A DNA stretch of 64,000 nt from Lunularia cruciata (lineage: Eukaryota > Streptophyta > Marchantiopsida > Lunulariales > Lunulariaceae): NCBI GenBank assembly GCA_948567375.1, contig OX419757.1, positions 76,632,001 through 76,696,000 on the forward strand. The letters are read 5' to 3'. Shown here piece by piece: positions 32,935 to 44,925 of this stretch. Below the pieces are notes generated by a model. That model made no database searches. It was not told the origin of the DNA and worked only from the letters and a program-made list of their open reading frames with translations. The position numbers and the translations under genes are program-made. Within the stretch, counting starts at the first letter, position 1; each line of letters begins with the position of its first letter.

Positions 32935-33150
32935 TCAGATTTACATCCCTGGGTTGAATCATCACTTTGAAGGATTGTCATGATTCTAAATAATTATGAG
33001 TAACTTGATTTCCCATTTTTGTGGGTGCCTTCATGGTGACTTCACCATCTTGTAAAACTAGTTTTGAACCAAGAGGTTAAACATGGAATAACAAAGAGCT
33101 ACTTCATGATAATATGACTTGTTTCTTACCAAATTTTCTTACAAAGGAAC
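32935..33150. repeat. Direct repeat pair P, copy 1
   Basis: Shares with 34740-34965 the ordered blocks AATGATTATGAGTAACTT-like, CCCATTTTTGTGG, AACATGGAA and ACTTGTTTCTTACCAAA. The two copies are about 1.8 kb apart in the same orientation. They may be two gypsy fragments of one family or one duplicated segment. Confidence 0.7.
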
Positions 33151-34739
33151 TTTGGGAGAGTCTTATATTAGAAATAGCATGTAGGTTACATATGATTGCT
33201 AATCATGAGGAAGAAGACAATAATGTAATCATTGAGATATAATTAGTTATCTAGTTTTAGCCCTCAATGCAAGTATTAATCATTAGTTAGTTTTGGTAGC
33301 TTTTCAAACTACCAATTACCACAACCTTTCAAGTAAGTCAGACAAAGTGCTTTATATTGAGATCTCTACAAGTTGAATAAGTGAAAGAGCACAAGCTCCT
33401 TGTTGCTTTCTCAAGCATTTGAGTATTTATCTATTCTTTACTTTGCACAAGTGTTGGTGAATCCTTATAATTGGAGTTTTTGGATGTCTTGTGTGTTTGA
33501 TCCTTGCTCTTTCACAACTAAATCCTTGAAGTGGTGCCTCGATGGACTTCTACTAAGTTTGAAGTATTGAAAATAACCAAAGATAATGTATATGAAGATC
33601 AATACCTTGAATGAAGCAAAGTCTAGTTTGGATGACATATTTGTTGAGAGGCAAAAAAAAAAGAAGGTCCAAAGATTAAGTGCGGGAAATATCCTATATG
33701 GGAATGAATAGAAGAGAAAGTGTGGTATTTAGATGTGTTGTGGGATCTTGACATCTTATAGGATGGGCGTGAAAATGAGGTGACATATACCATTAGATTT
33801 TGGGAAGAGATCCTATGTGAATGTAAACTAACAAAGAGATGAGTAGTAATTAAAGATGAAGGAATTGATTATGTCATGGAATGTATATTTAGTGAAGAGA
33901 ATTTAGTGGCAAGAGATGTTAACCATTTATTATGGTGGTCCAAGAAAGAGGCAGTAGGTGCATATAGAATGTTGTAAGGAAGGGATAGGAATTTTTTTTT
34001 GGTTTTAGGTAGCTACATATAAGAAGGCTTGCACTCTTGAGTAGGGGTTCTTTGACTAGGATTTCTTCTCTTGGTGTTCCTTTGATTGCAAGTTCATTTA
34101 TTTTTGGGAGAACCTTGTTTTTAAGAAACTCAATTGTTGTAAGCAAATTCAATTTCTTGGCATAGTCATTTGGTCCATTGACTAAACATTGCCAATCATG
34201 GTTGTAAGAGATGACTCTTGTGCTTGTGTTTACAATTCATGCTTGCTCAATCAAGCAATTGTCATTAATAGAGAAACTACATTTTGTCCTAATGTTTTGA
34301 AAATTTTTAAGTCCATTTCAAGGTTTTGAAAGTGTATGTACCTAAAGTTGTGCTCCTTGCTTTGCTCATCACACCATTGTTTGAATTTTAGAGTGAAACA
34401 AAGCAATTACACATAGAATTTCATTTATTGATTAGAGGATTAAGGTACCATAAAGGCCAAATGGCTTATAGGGCGTGACAAATCTGCAAGCCATTTCAAG
34501 GTTAAGAGTCTAAGGATGTCTAAGGATCCCATTCCTTGGTAGAATTATGATTACTGTGAGAATCCTAACCATAGTTCCTCCCCAAGCCAAGTAAAATGCC
34601 TAACATGCAAGGACTATCCCATCACTCCATATTTCTCATAGTGTTTGGTACCCTCCACTATGAGACTAAGCTAATCTGCCAATAATATTCCTTTTGAGAA
34701 GGATAGAACATATGACTTAAGCCAAAGACTGGGGATTTG
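33151..34739. other. Mixed decayed repeats
   Basis: About 33220-33560 looks LTR-like and resembles, in reverse complement, 41300-41640 (shared GTGTGTTTGATCCTTG and neighbouring blocks). About 34440-34700 is a decayed relative of 14240-14480, the segment after the integrase of the gypsy relic there. No open gene. Confidence 0.4.
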
Positions 34740-34965
34740 TTGTATCAAATAATATTGACACCCTTAGCTTGACTCATCACTATCAAGGATTTTCTTGACT
34801 TATTTTAAATGATTATGAGTAACTTAATTCCCATTTTTGTGGAGTGCCTTTTTGGTTACTTCATACTCTTCTAGAACTAATTTCTACACAAGTGGTCAAA
34901 CATGGAACAATAAAGAACTACTTTGTGATAATACAACTTGTTTCTTACCAAAAATTTTGAATTTG
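34740..34965. repeat. Direct repeat pair P, copy 2
   Basis: Partner of 32935-33150. Diverged but with the same block order. Confidence 0.7.
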
Positions 34966-35289
34966 ATAGTTACAATGTTGTCACAACATGGTTATCTCCA
35001 CACATCCACCTATCCATGTAGTTGCCATGCATATCCTTCTTAGCATCAAAATATCTAAATTACACTCTCCTTGTGAGATCTCTACCAAACTAACATCAAA
35101 ATAGTCTCAAATCCTACTTTGAATCATGACTCTCTCCATATCACTATATTCATAGGGATGTTGAAAAACTAATGTATCATTGGTCATTTCAATTTCAATA
35201 CCAAGTCCTTTCAAAGCACCCAAATCCTTCATAATGCAGGCAAAAAACTTGTGTAGCTCTTCAATAATCTTCAAACTCTCTTTCTTTCC

Positions 35290-36090
35290 ACTCTTGTAAG
35301 CTTGGCTTTGGCTCCCAAGTATCCTTTGTAATTTTTAAAGGTGGAAGATACATTGGTTGATTGCTACATTGGGACCTTTGAAGAAATACTATCATGCTCT
35401 CAAAAACTACAGTCCACAACCCTAGAGCCAAAAATCCCTATCTTTCCAATACCTCACTTCCATTTTTGTTCTAGCAATTTTTACAAGAAGGATGTAAAAT
35501 CTCTCAATGTTGTCTCTCAATTTCTCCACTCTATTGCACTCAAGGTGTTTAATGTGGTGAATACATTTGCTTCATAATCCAATTTTCTAAAGCAATCATG
35601 AATTTCTTCTTTTAGTTTAGGCCAAGTCACAACATTGGTGGTGGTCAAGCTAGCATGAGTATACTAGCTTCTTGCCTTACAAAGCAATTTGGGGAAAATT
35701 TGAAATTGATAAGGGTCTAACTCTTCTTTGTTTGCAAAAGAGATGGATTCAAACTACTCATTGAAGGTATTAAGGTTTTTGTCTTCATCCTTTCCCTTAA
35801 ATCATTATTACCTATGATATGAAAATTGTGTAGGGTTTGCAAATTGTTGGTGGTGATGGTAGTGGTGATGAAAACAAGGGTAATAATACAAAGAGGTTGA
35901 TATTTGGATTGGAATCATGCAAACCATATTACAAGTTACTAATATTCTTGTCTTCTCAAGAAACTTCATCTTCTTCTTCAAAAGGAACTTCTTTGTCTTG
36001 GGTGGTACATCTTCTTCTTCTCTCTTTGGCATGGGTACATTTTTGTAGTAACTTCTTATATTGCTTTGCATGTTCCAATTTGCCATGTAC
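35290..36090 (-). pseudogene. gag-like relic, minus strand
   Basis: Pieces such as FPQIAL, SWYTHASLTTTNVVTWPKL and RKLDYEANVFT, read across a few frames, fit the capsid region of a gypsy Gag. Position and strand suit the upstream end of gypsy relic I, but repeat pair P lies between, so the link is uncertain. Confidence 0.45.
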
Positions 36091-36165
36091 CTCTTCTCTT
36101 GACAACATGCATCTCTACATCTTCAAAAAGGATTTCCATATCTTACTAGTCTAAGAAGTGTATTT

Positions 36166-39100
36166 TTGGCAACCCACTTAACCATAGCTCATGCATTTTT
36201 GCCTTTTTTTCCTTTCTTTATTAGGAGTTTGAGAGACATTCAAGGTAAATTAGATCCCATACATAAGGATAGTGGTTTACTTTGGATACATGGACAAACC
36301 AAGACATGGGCCCTTGAGTCAACACTCCATCAGAGTGGAATTGCTCCAAGGTTATTGGAGTAGGATTACATGAGAACATTCTAGTGGGATTTGTGGCCTG
36401 GTATCCTTGTGACCATATGTGACAATGCTATGTAGATTTGGATTGAAAGTTAGTCCTCCATATTTGCAATCACACAAACAAGGTACTACCACCTAAGACA
36501 AAGAACTGATTTTGGTAACTATTAGCCCTTGTGGCCCTTCACAAGGGCTGCAATGGCAGTGTGTGCAATGGAAGCTCACCATTGATGCTTACCAATACAA
36601 CATTTTAGGAAGAGGCATGGTGCAATCAAATTTGAATTTCCATAAGTCCTTCACATCTACAAGAGTGCAATTGAGGAATGAAAAAATATGTGGATTCAAA
36701 ACACTAAAGCCAAAGGTGTACAGGCAAAGATCAAATGAGCAATTACACAAAGGATTGCTTGGGAACACCAAGGTAGAGAGTGAACTTGTGAAATCAAGCA
36801 ATCTTGTGTTCACAATGTATTATTGGGAAATACTATGTCTCCCAAGAAGAAGAAAATCCCAATTGAATTTGCATTATGGTCTCTTGGAGGGAAGAAGTGG
36901 ATGCATTACTATTATGCTAAGTATCTCAATGCCAAATGAGTGCAATTTCTACTGTGGTTTTGGGATTTCACCTCTCCCAATGGTATTAGAGATGGGAGAG
37001 TAGAAGAGTCCTAATTTCACAAACTTGAGAAGCAACATGTTTGCATGGACCAAGGCATATTCGTAGGAGGTCCTTGGGAAATAATCTCTACTCCAAGAGC
37101 AATGTGCTTGGACCAAGAGTGGCCTTGAGTAATAGAGGAGATGACCAAGGAATTCAAGATGTCATTCAAGCATAAGAAGATAGGGAATGTTTGAAAAGTG
37201 CATGGATACAATGATCCCATGAGGTATTTCATGGTGACATCAATAATGAAGTTATTCAAGTCCAAAAAAATGAAGTATGTCAACAATGGCTAAGCCAAAT
37301 TTTTCCAATTGTCATACAAAGGCAGGTCTATGGATTGAGCAAAGATGTTTTACTATCAAACCAAGGAATTGATTGAGTAGTTACACAAGAGTAATGGAAA
37401 TGTATCCCTCTTCTTGTTAATGATACTCTTCTACATTAGATGAAGCTACTAAATAAGGATGAGAAGTTATTCCTTGTGCACCCTACCCATCACCATTACG
37501 AATCTCAGCCCAAGTATGAGTTTGAATTGTAGAGGTACAAAGAAGCCCTGCAAAAATACCAAAAGACAAAATTATGGGTCAAGATTTCAAAGACCACTAC
37601 AACAAGCTCTAGCAAAAGGAAGAACAATGTGACAAAAACCAGGTTGATTACAAAGAGGCACAAGGCTAACCCTCAAGTAATTGATGATTCTACAATGGAG
37701 AGAAATTCCAACATGGAGTCCAACTCAAGGTTAGAGAGTGAGGATGACAATTATCATGATCAGAGGTTACTTTTAATGCAAGGCATGTATAGTCACAAGA
37801 AGATGAGGAGAAAAGAGATGGTGGACAATCACCAATACCATAATAACCACCTCCAATGCCAACAATATCCTTTTCCAAGATACAGTTATCTTGAGAGCAT
37901 ATAAATAGGGAGACAAACTGGGAAGAAGAATTATAGTACACTCCTCTAGCAAGTCTAGAGGAAAGCTAGCTAGAGACCATTCCTATAGAGAAAGAGAAAT
38001 CTCTAGAAGACAAGGAAGAAGGAGTTACAATTGTGACATTGTGCAAGTGTGCAATCTCAAACCCCAAGAGTGAAGCAAGGACTATCTTGGTCAATATAGG
38101 AATTCCATGTTCACAAGTAAAGCACTTGCTAAAATGAGAGGCCCAAGACCTGCACCAACAAGTTTAGGACTAGGAAGGTTGCAAGAGAAGAAGGGATCTA
38201 CAAGCTTGGAGAAAGGAAAAGAGAAGAATCAAGACTTATTCTTGACTATAGAATTGTTGTTAGCTCTAGTGGAATGCCTTAGACAAGCTTGATTAAAGGA
38301 GGTAGTAGACCAAGTAGGTGCCAAAAGTGAGGAGCATCTTTAAAATTGATGAAGACTTACTCCATTTCTACCAAAGTATACAATTAGATCTACAATTACT
38401 TGAGGTTGATAGAGTACCTTCTGTATACTCTTCAAAGCACTTATTGAGAGCGTTTAGGTGTCAAAGGAGTTGATGATCACCCAAGGAGAAATCATGAAGC
38501 TCAAGGTGAAGCTCAAGAGTAACTTTCTATGGAGATAGGTTAAATTCACAAGAAAGAGCAATGCCAGAGGACATGATAAATTTGTAGTAACTCACACAAT
38601 TCAAGAAGCAACTCATAATGGCCAAAAAGAGAGTATTTTGAGCAAGGAAAAGCCTTGGAGAAATTGGATAAAAGAGTAGCCACACTAATGCAACAACAGG
38701 AATTTGCTCCTATGCAAAAGATTCACAAACTTGAGGAGAAGCTTGTTGACCAACAAAAGTCTTTGGACTCCACATGAGAACAATACAAGTGTTGGTAAAA
38801 CATAGGGAACATGTGGAAGAAATATGAGAATACACATTTGGAAAGTATAATGTGGAGTTGTAGAAGGAAAAAGATAAGGTCAATGTCATAATGGGAGGAG
38901 CAAAGCAACACAATCAAGCTTTTATAAATTACAAGAAGGAGCAAGTTGATTAGGTGCATGCTTGGGACAAGGAAGTTGCTTCCTTGAAGAAAGCCTTAGG
39001 AGATGTATGCAATCAATTGGCCAAGGATAAATTTAGCCACATCACTTACAAAGAGAAGGCCAAGATATGCATTCAAGAGCTGACTGCAATGGCTAACAAG

Positions 39101-39480
39101 CAAGAGGAAAAAAGGTAGATCCTCTATGTACAAGTAAGGTGGGAGGTAGAAATAAAGATGCAAGCCATCAAAGATACCCTAGATAAGGAGTAAATAAGTG
39201 TGGAGGATACTTAAAAATGCATGAATGTGCAAGTAGAGATGTTGGTCATGACTCAAGCCTACCAAACAAAGTTGAGTGAATTGAAGTCTTCAATCTTTGT
39301 GCTAGAGGCAAATCTTTACTCTAGCAAGAAATTGACCAAGTTGGAAGATTGATTGAAGAAGCATACCAAATCAAAGTTCCAAGAAGTCTTGACCAACATT
39401 GAGAAAGAACTTGCATAGCATGGCAACCAAATAAATAAGTTGATTTACATATGCAATGATGAGGGGAATTAAACCTTATG
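36166..39480 (+). pseudogene. D-family relic (coiled-coil protein), plus strand
   Basis: Coding-like segments include 36512-37003 (an open 163-codon frame), about 37130-37400 and 37629-37904 (charged, Ser/Glu-rich), then long Lys/Glu/Gln-rich stretches to 39470 with heptad character (LEKLDKRVATLMQQQEF, HKLEEKLVDQQKSLD). Near 37330 the sequence AKMFYYQTKELIE, preceded by a stop where the D copy at 44.6 kb has Trp, matches WAKCFHHRTRLMVI of that copy. The order of a globular N half, a charged linker and a coiled-coil C half is the same. No pol is present. Stops throughout. Function unknown. Confidence 0.5.
36524..36549. repeat. Perfect 10-bp inverted repeat
   Basis: Arms 36524-36533 and 36540-36549, loop GCCCTT. 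It lies near the start of the D relic. Confidence 0.85.
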
Positions 39481-40767
39481 AGGACTTGGGTGTGCTATAT
39501 AGAGAGACCATTGGGGTTGTGACACCCTTGGAATCAAGCATCATTGTGGTGGTACACTATCATCGGAGTAGCATGTTATGTTCTTGATTGATTATATAAG
39601 CTTATAGGTGTAGAAATGCTTATGTACAATAGGACAATTTTGATCATGACACATCATTGAGACCATTCTCCCAATGCTAAGTAAGAGTAGAAAACAAGCA
39701 AAGTGTACAATAAGAGCGCCACCATGCAGGCCATAGTGTCATAGCCTTTAATTAAGATGATAAGGCAATTATAGGGTTAAGCACTAATAGGAGAAGAGCT
39801 AATTAGGGGATTTTGATGGCATATGGCCATTAAATTTGCCCCATCATTGTGTGGTTAGAAGTACAAGGAGATTAGCCCCAAAGTAATTCAGGTTCAGACA
39901 TTAAGGGTTTAGGGTTAACCTATGTGTCCATGAGTTGGGTTTTATCATTGATGGATCATATCATATCATTATCAATCATATCATTCTACCCTAAACCCCA
40001 TGAAGACCTCTATGATCCTTAAAGTGCAAAAGTAAGTGTTTTGTATGTTTTGTGATGGCTTGATTGAGTAGTGGTGAGAACATCAAAGCAGGAACATAGA
40101 TGCTAGAGTATGGAAGTGTATTTGGGCTTGACCAAGGAGTTAGATTCCTAGAGATTTGAAGGCTTGGGATGATACGCTGGTGAATGAACAGGGATTGGGA
40201 GTATCATGAAGTACCATGAATAATGAAAAGTCTAACATGCCATAAACTTGCAATTATTTTGGAGGTGATGCCTTCAAGGAAGGGTAGAACAAGATCCCAA
40301 GATTGTAGCATACAAAGCCTAGGTAACTTCAAAGGAAAGACCCTTAAAGTTGTTTGATCTTTAGTGCAAAATGAACCATCACTTTCAAGAGTACCATTTA
40401 AAATGGCTCTTTTATGATAGTGAGTTTAATCTTTCTTTTCTCTATTAGAGCAGGCGGCACTTCATTCTTTTGGGAGTGGTTTTTGCTCCAAGAGGTTAAA
40501 GACATGATAATAAACAAACTGCAACATTATGACACTTTTTCTTCAATTCTAGTCATTTCTAACATGTATCCTTGTTCTACTTAAAGAAACTATTAAAATT
40601 GGGTTGTCATAGTATCCTTGGCAAGGGTGCCAAAAACTACATATGGAAAAACTCAACAAACAATAGTTTGAATCATTTTAGTAGATAATAGTTTGTTCCT
40701 ACAAGGACAAGGGCAAAAAATCATCACATACAAAGGAAAGTGTCACATTGGAGTCCTATACTATTTC
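39481..40767. other. No recognisable gene
   Basis: AT-rich sequence after the D relic. It contains two chance-like TTTAGGG motifs near 39905 and an ATCATATC cluster near 39955-39985. It may be the 3' LTR or flank of the D relic, but I find no pair. Confidence 0.35.
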
Positions 40768-40800
40768 TTATTTGACCTCTTGGGCAAAGAGGTCAAATAA
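40768..40800. repeat. Perfect 14-bp inverted repeat
   Basis: Arms 40768-40781 and 40787-40800 with loop GGGCA. Confidence 0.9.
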
Positions 40801-40914
40801 TCCTACAAAAGTCATATGGTAGAAATAGATAAATAAAAATCACTCAAACTAAGGAATATAGTTCCAAGAGATACCAGGAAAGTGACGGTTTAGATCAAGG
40901 GTGCTTCTCTTGTC

Positions 40915-41240
40915 CAAAGATCTTTAGAAGACCCAACCCAAAGATTAATGTACTACCCTTTAGAAGATAGGCATTGGGTCCTTCTAAAGATCAAAAGCTC
41001 TCTTCTAAGGCAAGTATATTCCAAAGATATTTGCTCTTTCTAAAGACCTTCCTGCCCATCTTCCAAAGACCAATGTCCTACTTGTCAAAAAGTCATTATC
41101 TTCATTTGAAGACCAATGTTGTACCTTTTAGAAGGTAATATCTTCACCCAAAGATCAATTTTCTACCCTTTTGAAGCATTTTTGTTGCATAAAGATAATT
41201 GTCTAACCTTTCAAAGGTATCATCTTCAGAAGATTGTAAC
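40915..41240. repeat. Degenerate minisatellite, unit about 40-50 bp
   Basis: About five to six diverged units sharing CAAAGA(C/T)CAATGT, CTACC, TTTTAGAAGG and TATCTTC in order, clearest from 41060 to 41235. No unit is open coding. Confidence 0.7.
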
Positions 41241-41997
41241 ATCTTTATGACAATCTTTCTATTCAATACCTATGTTTTGGCAATTGCAACACTACAACAT
41301 AGTGAAATCCCATCAAAGCATTGCATCTAGATGATTGCAAAAGAGCCAAGGATCAAACACACAAAGCAGTTACTCTTATTGTGATTCTTCAGAAAGGCAC
41401 AAGTATGAATCAAAAAAATTTCATGAAGGATTAAGCAAAGCAACAAAGAACTAAGAAGCTCATTCACTTTATTCATCACTAGTATTTTGAATGAATTAGC
41501 ACTTCAAATGGCTTGCTTAAATAGTTGTAGGCACTTGGGAACTACAAACTTGAAACATGACAAAGATGGTTATTGCCCAAGATGGGAAATGATATCTAAT
41601 TATTTTCTATTGAGGGCATTAATGGTCAAGCAACACTAGGTGGGTAAGAGCAAGGTACTATAAACACAACATTCTCCTCCTTTACCAATTCCTCTAGCTC
41701 TAAATACTCCTAATTGAAACACTCTTACATCTAATAATAACATATGTAAATTCTTCCTATGTTCTTTATATTTTCTCTCAATCCAAACCCTAATTTTTAA
41801 AGTTATTCATTCTAATATTTAATCATCAAGAGACTCCATTAAATTTTGACATGCTAACCTAAGCTCATGTACTTCTTTGATAGTGGAAGTGGACTTTGTG
41901 AACTCTACAATCATAATTTCTTTCTATCATACACCCATTTCATAATATTTGCTTTTTGTTCTTTGGCAAATCCTTCACAATAATGAAAACTAGTACT
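41241..41997. other. LTR-like decayed sequence
   Basis: About 41300-41640 is related in reverse orientation to 33220-33560. Nothing else recognised. Confidence 0.35.
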
Positions 41998-42655
41998 TGT
42001 GACAACCCCGAAAATATCACTTTTGTGGTAATCAAGTAAGTAAATTTTGTTCCCGTAGAGATACGATTCAGAATTGGTCAAATACAAAGCAAAGTAACAA
42101 TTTAGTTCTTCTTGGTTGCATCTTTAGTCTCTCAGGTAGAAACTACACCCAGAAGAGAGTAACAAGCTCACAATCTTGACCACTTGTCACAAATACACAC
42201 TCATAATCACAACATAGCAAATTCTGTCCAAACAAATCTTGATTGTGATGATTCAGATTCTCCCAAAGACGGCACTTCACTGCAAAATGACTTCGCCTTA
42301 GAATTGTGTTCCACCTCTCCACTGAAGGCACAACTTCCTCAATTGAAATTGCTTCACATCAACTTCGTGCTGCACTCACAAATGCAAAATACTACCAACA
42401 CTACAATTCCTCTCAAATTTGTCAAGGCATTGCTCCAATGCACTTCACTCAGGCTGGAACACACAAAATGAAGATCAAGGCTACGGAATCCAACATCCAT
42501 AGACACACTGACTTGCACTTCAAAATTCTCCACACACTCACAAACACAAACAAAAAATTGACAATTGGAATTAAGCTCAAGCAATGAGCACTGAAAAAAA
42601 GCACTTCGCTTTATCTATCTTCAGAAATTTGAATATTGAACAACATAGTACTACA
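41998..42655 (-). repeat. LTR-like repeat of D element 3
   Basis: Starts TGTGACAACCCC and ends GTACTACA. It aligns along its whole length with 45777-46408, including the blocks AGATACG, GGTCAAATACAAAG, AAGAGAGTA and the final TACTACAAATG. Confidence 0.7.
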
Positions 42656-42982
42656 AATGCTCCCCTTAAATATTAAAGCAAACGGCAGTTTTTCCTATGA
42701 TACACTGCTTTTTAACATCTCTTCCTACCTGCAGATCCAAACTAACAATCCACCTCTTCATATCTGCCTCTTCCTATCTCAAAACTGTCACTACCCCAAT
42801 CCAATGTCTACCTCATCATCGGCTTTCAAACCCGATGATCTTCCCATCACTTCTCTTTCTTTGGGTATATCTGATTCTAACAAATCCTTCACTACTTCTA
42901 CTACTTCTTCACTAGAATTTACAATTAAGCTTATGGGTAATTAATCTACTTCTTTATCTCCCAACCCACTCTTCTCTAATGT

Positions 42983-43282
42983 CTATAATAATAAGTCCGA
43001 TGACACCTGAATTCCTACTTCTACAACATCAGACTTCCTCTCCGTTGTCACACTACTCCTAATTCTCTCTAACTCTATTTTAATGAAATCCAATCTGAGA
43101 CTGACATTGTCTCCTACTTCTAACATTTTCCTATCTACTTGCTCCCTTAATTGTATCAGCAAAGTGTTCATATCTACATCTTTAGCTCTTCTCTTCCGAG
43201 TTTCTTGTACAAGGAACTTTAGCTCATGTAGACTTGCTTCTTCCAATCTCCCTATACCCTCCGTGCTCAAGATTGCTTGCAA
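42983..43282 (-). CDS. D protein, C-terminal segment
   Basis: An open 100-codon frame with heptad-like sequence: LHELKFLVQETRKRR, VDRKMLEVGDNVSLRLDFIKI. The neighbouring D element 4 encodes VDKEMIEVGDNICLRLDLVKI at 46880-46810, so the segment is conserved between copies at protein level. It probably joined the frame at 43456-43944 before stops arose. Role unknown. Confidence 0.5.
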   Translation of the reverse strand: MQAILSTEGIGRLEEASLHELKFLVQETRKRRAKDVDMNTLLIQLREQVDRKMLEVGDNVSLRLDFIKIELERIRSSVTTERKSDVVEVGIQVSSDLLL

Positions 43283-43455
43283 CTTTCATGCCACTTCTCC
43301 TACCAATTCAGACTCATACCCTTGAGATTGCTCTGCCTTTGGCTCTTCACAGTACATCTTCAACTCATCTTCTTCTCTTCCACATATTGTGAACTTTGTA
43401 ACTCAGCACTTTGTACCAGCTTGCGCAATCTTTCTTCTTCTTCATGCCTGACTGC

Positions 43456-43944
43456 TTACTCTCTCTGCCATGCTTGATCCTTCCCGGCTGCACTCTTCTT
43501 CAAGCTGTCCAACTCCTGCTCCATTATCACTGCCGTCGCCTTCAAATGGATATTCTTGATGTGCACATCACTGACTTCCTCTTTCATTTTGCTCAACAAC
43601 ACCACCTGCTCTTTCAATTCCTTAGCTTGCTTCTGCAGTTCCTTCTCTCTTGACTCACAACTCTCTTGCAACATCTTGAAAGTCTTCTTCTTCAAGACTA
43701 CATCCATCCAAAGTTCTTCAATTTCTTCATTTCTTTGGACTTCTCGCTCTTGCAACCCCTTCACTTTACGCAGTAGATACTTCACCACCTGCAACTCATT
43801 TATTACCTTTCTATGATCTTGGGGAATTATCCTCTGATGCTTCTTCAACAATTCCAGCAATGGGGTGACAACCTTCGTTAGATATTGTATCCCACCAAAG
43901 TTCTCTTCATCTTCGTCCCTGCCTTTGTACTTTGGCTCTTCCAT
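43456..43944 (-). CDS. D protein, coiled-coil segment
   Basis: An open 163-codon frame almost wholly charged and helical (VTPLLELLKKHQRIIP, then KELQKQAKELKEQVVLLSKMKEE). It is predicted by eye to form a long coiled coil. A fragment at 61812-61564 begins VTPMIELLQNIVP and is probably related. There is no membrane segment or enzymatic motif. The start given is the first available start codon of the open frame. Confidence 0.5.
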   Translation of the reverse strand: MEEPKYKGRDEDEENFGGIQYLTKVVTPLLELLKKHQRIIPQDHRKVINELQVVKYLLRKVKGLQEREVQRNEEIEELWMDVVLKKKTFKMLQESCESREKELQKQAKELKEQVVLLSKMKEEVSDVHIKNIHLKATAVIMEQELDSLKKSAAGKDQAWQRE

Positions 43945-44292
43945 TGGCTCCTTCTACCAAAGTCACGATCTTTGTATCTTCAGCTACACTACTTCTGAGC
44001 TCTCTTCTTCCTTAACGATTGAAATTGGCCCTGCAAGGTACTCCTTCCACTTTTCTGGCCCCTTCTTGTCCACCACTAGGGCTACGCAATGATTCATTGT
44101 TCCAAGTACTCTATCAATCATCGCATGACAAGCTTCACTTACTCCAACCGCTTCCTAAACCTTAGGTTCCCCCTCACTCTCACTTCCAGACTCCTCACTT
44201 TGTAAAGTGAGTTCCTCTTCTTCTGATTCCTCTCCTTGAGACTCTATCTTCCCTTCAGACTTGGATTACAATGATGCTTCTCTCACCATCTT

Positions 44293-44925
44293 CTAACTCT
44301 GCAGAACTAGTCTTTGGGTCTTCCTTTGAGCTAGAGGTGACTTTGCTTCTTTGGGTTTATTGCGCTTCTTCTTCTTTGGACTTGTGGCTTCTTCCATCCT
44401 CCATTGTCCTATCTTCATGAAGTGATCATCATTAGCTTGCAGGTGTGTCATATATTGTCGCTCTTCTTCATCCGCTTCCCATCTTAAATTAGGATGGAAA
44501 TGCAACACCATGCAATGCCTCTCCTTTGCTATTAGCAAATTCAATCTGAAGTAGAAATGTGCTACAAATGATGCAAAATAATGTGGAGGCAAACCGGTCC
44601 TCCAATTGATCACCATCAGCCTCGTTCGGTGGTGGAAACACTTTGCCCAATTCACCTTTACTCCTGCAAACATTTGGCGGAAGAAGACCGCTTGCTGCAT
44701 GTTCACGTAAGTTGTCTGTTCTGGTTTGAACATGGCCATAATTGTCCCCACAATACTTTGTCTAATTAGGTCCCGATAGTACTCCACCTTGTAACCATTT
44801 GTTGTTCTTGGAGCAAAGAACAAATTTTGGATCTCCGCCATTTCTTCTGTAGCATCACACTTCTGATAGAAGGTGATCCCCATTGGTTCTCCTGCTTCCT
44901 TCCCCAACACTAACCTCCAATCCAA
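44293..44925 (-). CDS. D protein, N-terminal globular segment
   Basis: An open 211-codon frame; the first codon given is a TTG, and upstream the frame continues to a TGA four codons away. Notable residues: YYRDLIRQSIVGTIMAMF, FFRQMFAGVKVNWAKCFHHRT, GLPPHYFASFVAHFYFRLNLL, then a basic tail (SPKKKKRNKPKEAKSP) that looks like a nuclear localisation signal. Related wording is in D element 4 (ELKPYYLMCFVIHFNIDMILL, about 49540-49480) and the D relic at 37.3 kb (AKMFYYQT). I do not recognise the fold. It could be a Gag-like capsid domain, given the LTR-like ends. Confidence 0.55.
   Translation of the reverse strand: MDWRLVLGKEAGEPMGITFYQKCDATEEMAEIQNLFFAPRTTNGYKVEYYRDLIRQSIVGTIMAMFKPEQTTYVNMQQAVFFRQMFAGVKVNWAKCFHHRTRLMVINWRTGLPPHYFASFVAHFYFRLNLLIAKERHCMVLHFHPNLRWEADEEERQYMTHLQANDDHFMKIGQWRMEEATSPKKKKRNKPKEAKSPLAQRKTQRLVLQS

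Noticed and set aside
39901-39921. TTTAGGG telomere-like motif
   Set aside because: Only about two units, with single similar motifs near 11820 and 39990; chance in AT-rich DNA, not an interstitial telomere array.
42184-42587. Overlapping frames of 93-95 codons on the plus strand
   Set aside because: They lie in the LTR-like block of D element 3 and are not conserved in the homologous block at 45777-46408.
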